From positions 1-13,533 of the forward strand of contig JAMWDC010000013.1 of assembly GCA_023819025.1 (NCBI GenBank): a stretch of DNA of 13,533 nucleotides, read 5' to 3'. This DNA comes from Candidatus Omnitrophota bacterium (GTDB taxonomy: Bacteria > Omnitrophota > Omnitrophia > Omnitrophales > Aquincolibacteriaceae). Both the position numbers and the translations under genes were made by a program. The notes below the pieces were generated by a model. It searched no databases, had not been told where the DNA came from, and saw only the letters and a list, made by a program, of their open reading frames with translations. Below, one piece after another: positions 12,511 to 13,533 of this stretch; the first letter of the stretch is position 1; each line of letters opens with the position of its first letter.

Positions 12511-13533
12511 GAAAATCACCTTTCACGGAGGGAGGCCATTGATGCAACGACGATTTGAGAAACACAAAGAAAAAATGCTGGCTCAATGTGAAGTTGCACC
12601 ACAGATATTCGATAATATGGTAAAGCGTCTGGATCAGTTTGCAAAACACTATGTCGGACTTCTTTGCCGTCAAGAGCAAAGAGCACATGCGGAACTTTAC
12701 CTGGGAGGTTTGGTGTCGGATCTGGAGCGAAAGAATATTGAGTCGATTGCGTACCGAAGCGGTGAAGACCGTTATGGTCTCCAACATTTTATCGGTGCGG
12801 CATCGTGGGATCACGTGCCGTTGATCGAGACCATGGTCGGTGATGTTGCCGCCGAAATTGGAGATCCCACCGGAGTTATTGTTTTTGATCCCTCTGGATT
12901 TAAAAAGCAAGGCAAAGATTCTGTCGGTGTCAGCCGCCAATGGATTGGCCGGCTTGGAAAAGTCGACAATGGACAGGTGGCCGTGTATATGGGATATGCT
13001 TCTGAAAGGGAGCATGCGCTTCTCGATATCCGTTTGTACCTTTCGGAAGAATGGATCAAGGACAAGAAACGCCGCGAAAAATGTGGCGTCCCCAAGGAGG
13101 TTCGTTATCAAACTCGCCATGAACTGGCGCTTGAAATGCTTCGAATTCATGGCCCTCGTTTGCCCCATGCATGGATTGCCGGAGATGATGAAATGGGGCA
13201 TGCCACATGGTTTCGAGAGGCTTTGCGCAAGCAAGGAGAACATTATCTGCTTGCCGTACCTTTTAATAGTATGATTCGGGATCTTGATGGGCAGCAACCA
13301 CCACATTCTCATTCGGGTGCTGGAGCCCAGCCGAACCGCATGTTTGAAAGTGTTCAACATTGGGCGGAGATGCTTCCTCCAGAAGCTTGGAGTGAGATCA
13401 CGGTCCGCGATGGTGCCAAGGGGCCATTGAAACTTAAGATCGTCAAAAGTCGTGTCGTCACCAAAACGCAACGACAGTGTGTCAGCACGGAAGAGGAACT
13501 CTTGGTCGTCACTCAAAGACAAGAAGAAGACGG
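12454..13533 (+). mobile_element. IS701-like insertion sequence, left part only
   Basis: The element is defined by the transposase gene at 12542. The right end lies outside the window, so inverted repeats and target duplication cannot be confirmed. The left end at 12454 is a guess: CTAG at 12450-12453 fits the YTAR four-base target that I recall for the IS701 family, and it leaves an 88-base leader before the ATG. It occupies the side of parA where rsmG and mnmG are found in many genomes. Confidence 0.55.
12542..13533 (+). CDS. IS701-family DDE transposase, 3' end cut by window edge
   Basis: An uninterrupted frame of 330 codons starts at the ATG at 12542, which has GGGAGG six bases upstream, and runs off the window. 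Family signatures are EQRAHAELYLGGLVSDLERKN (45-65), SWDHVPLI (88-95), VFDPSGFKKQGKDSVGVSRQW (114-134) with the first catalytic Asp at 116, GRLGKVDNGQVAVY (136-149), HAWIAGDDEMG (209-219) with the second acidic cluster at 215-216, and HYLLAVP (234-240). The final catalytic Glu cannot be placed with confidence. IS701-family proteins are roughly 400 or more residues, so most of the gene is present. No frameshift or stop is seen, so the copy looks potentially active. It is the only rightward gene of the window. Confidence 0.9.
   Translation, partial: MQRRFEKHKEKMLAQCEVAPQIFDNMVKRLDQFAKHYVGLLCRQEQRAHAELYLGGLVSDLERKNIESIAYRSGEDRYGLQHFIGAASWDHVPLIETMVGDVAAEIGDPTGVIVFDPSGFKKQGKDSVGVSRQWIGRLGKVDNGQVAVYMGYASEREHALLDIRLYLSEEWIKDKKRREKCGVPKEVRYQTRHELALEMLRIHGPRLPHAWIAGDDEMGHATWFREALRKQGEHYLLAVPFNSMIRDLDGQQPPHSHSGAGAQPNRMFESVQHWAEMLPPEAWSEITVRDGAKGPLKLKIVKSRVVTKTQRQCVSTEEELLVVTQRQEED

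Noticed and set aside
12470..13522. Open frame of 350 codons on the - strand
   Set aside because: It is antisense to the IS701-like transposase frame, which carries unmistakable family motifs and a good ribosome site.
1..13533. CRISPR array, tRNA or rRNA genes
   Set aside because: No regularly spaced repeats, tRNA-like cloverleaf or conserved rRNA sequence was noticed on either strand.

Overview
The window looks like a chromosomal segment from a Gram-negative bacterium of moderate GC. The sequence does not fix the phylum. The gene style (split glucan enzymes, lipoproteins, an IS701-like transposase of a kind common in the PVC group) would fit an uncultured PVC/Omnitrophota-type lineage, but this is only a guess. 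A perfect parS site beside parA-parB suggests the right side lies in the chromosome partition locus, which in many bacteria is close to the replication origin.

Layout, left to right; all genes except the transposase read leftward. Positions 1-387 hold no convincing gene, only a terminator-like hairpin. A two-gene unit follows: an APS kinase (cysC, 1262-1852) and a PHP-domain phosphoesterase (388-1260), driven by a near-consensus promoter at 1990-2018. Next come tatC (2031-2747) and a ROK-family regulator (2813-4036). The ROK regulator has its own promoter, with a palindrome inside the -35/-10 spacer. The gap at 4037-4335 contains the decayed C-terminal end of a second glycoamylase-like gene.

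The centre (4336-10215) is a carbohydrate operon transcribed from a consensus promoter at 10303-10330. It encodes a sugar ABC transporter substrate-binding lipoprotein, then a cytoplasmic GH94 phosphorylase-like enzyme, then an exported glycoamylase-like (PF10091/GH144-type) lipoprotein. Both enzymes resemble pieces of cyclic beta-1,2-glucan synthase, so a role in beta-1,2-glucan or a related beta-glucan is the best inference. A workable scheme is cleavage outside the cytoplasm, capture by the binding protein, import through permeases not encoded here, phosphorolysis inside, and control by the ROK regulator.

The right end carries parB (10430-11353), parA (11398-12246), parS (12297-12312) and the 5' part of an IS701-like insertion sequence on the + strand that runs off the window. 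No wholly new system is evident. The points most worth a second look are the glucan operon, the duplicated gene remnant beside it, the cysC-PHP pairing and the structured operon promoter.
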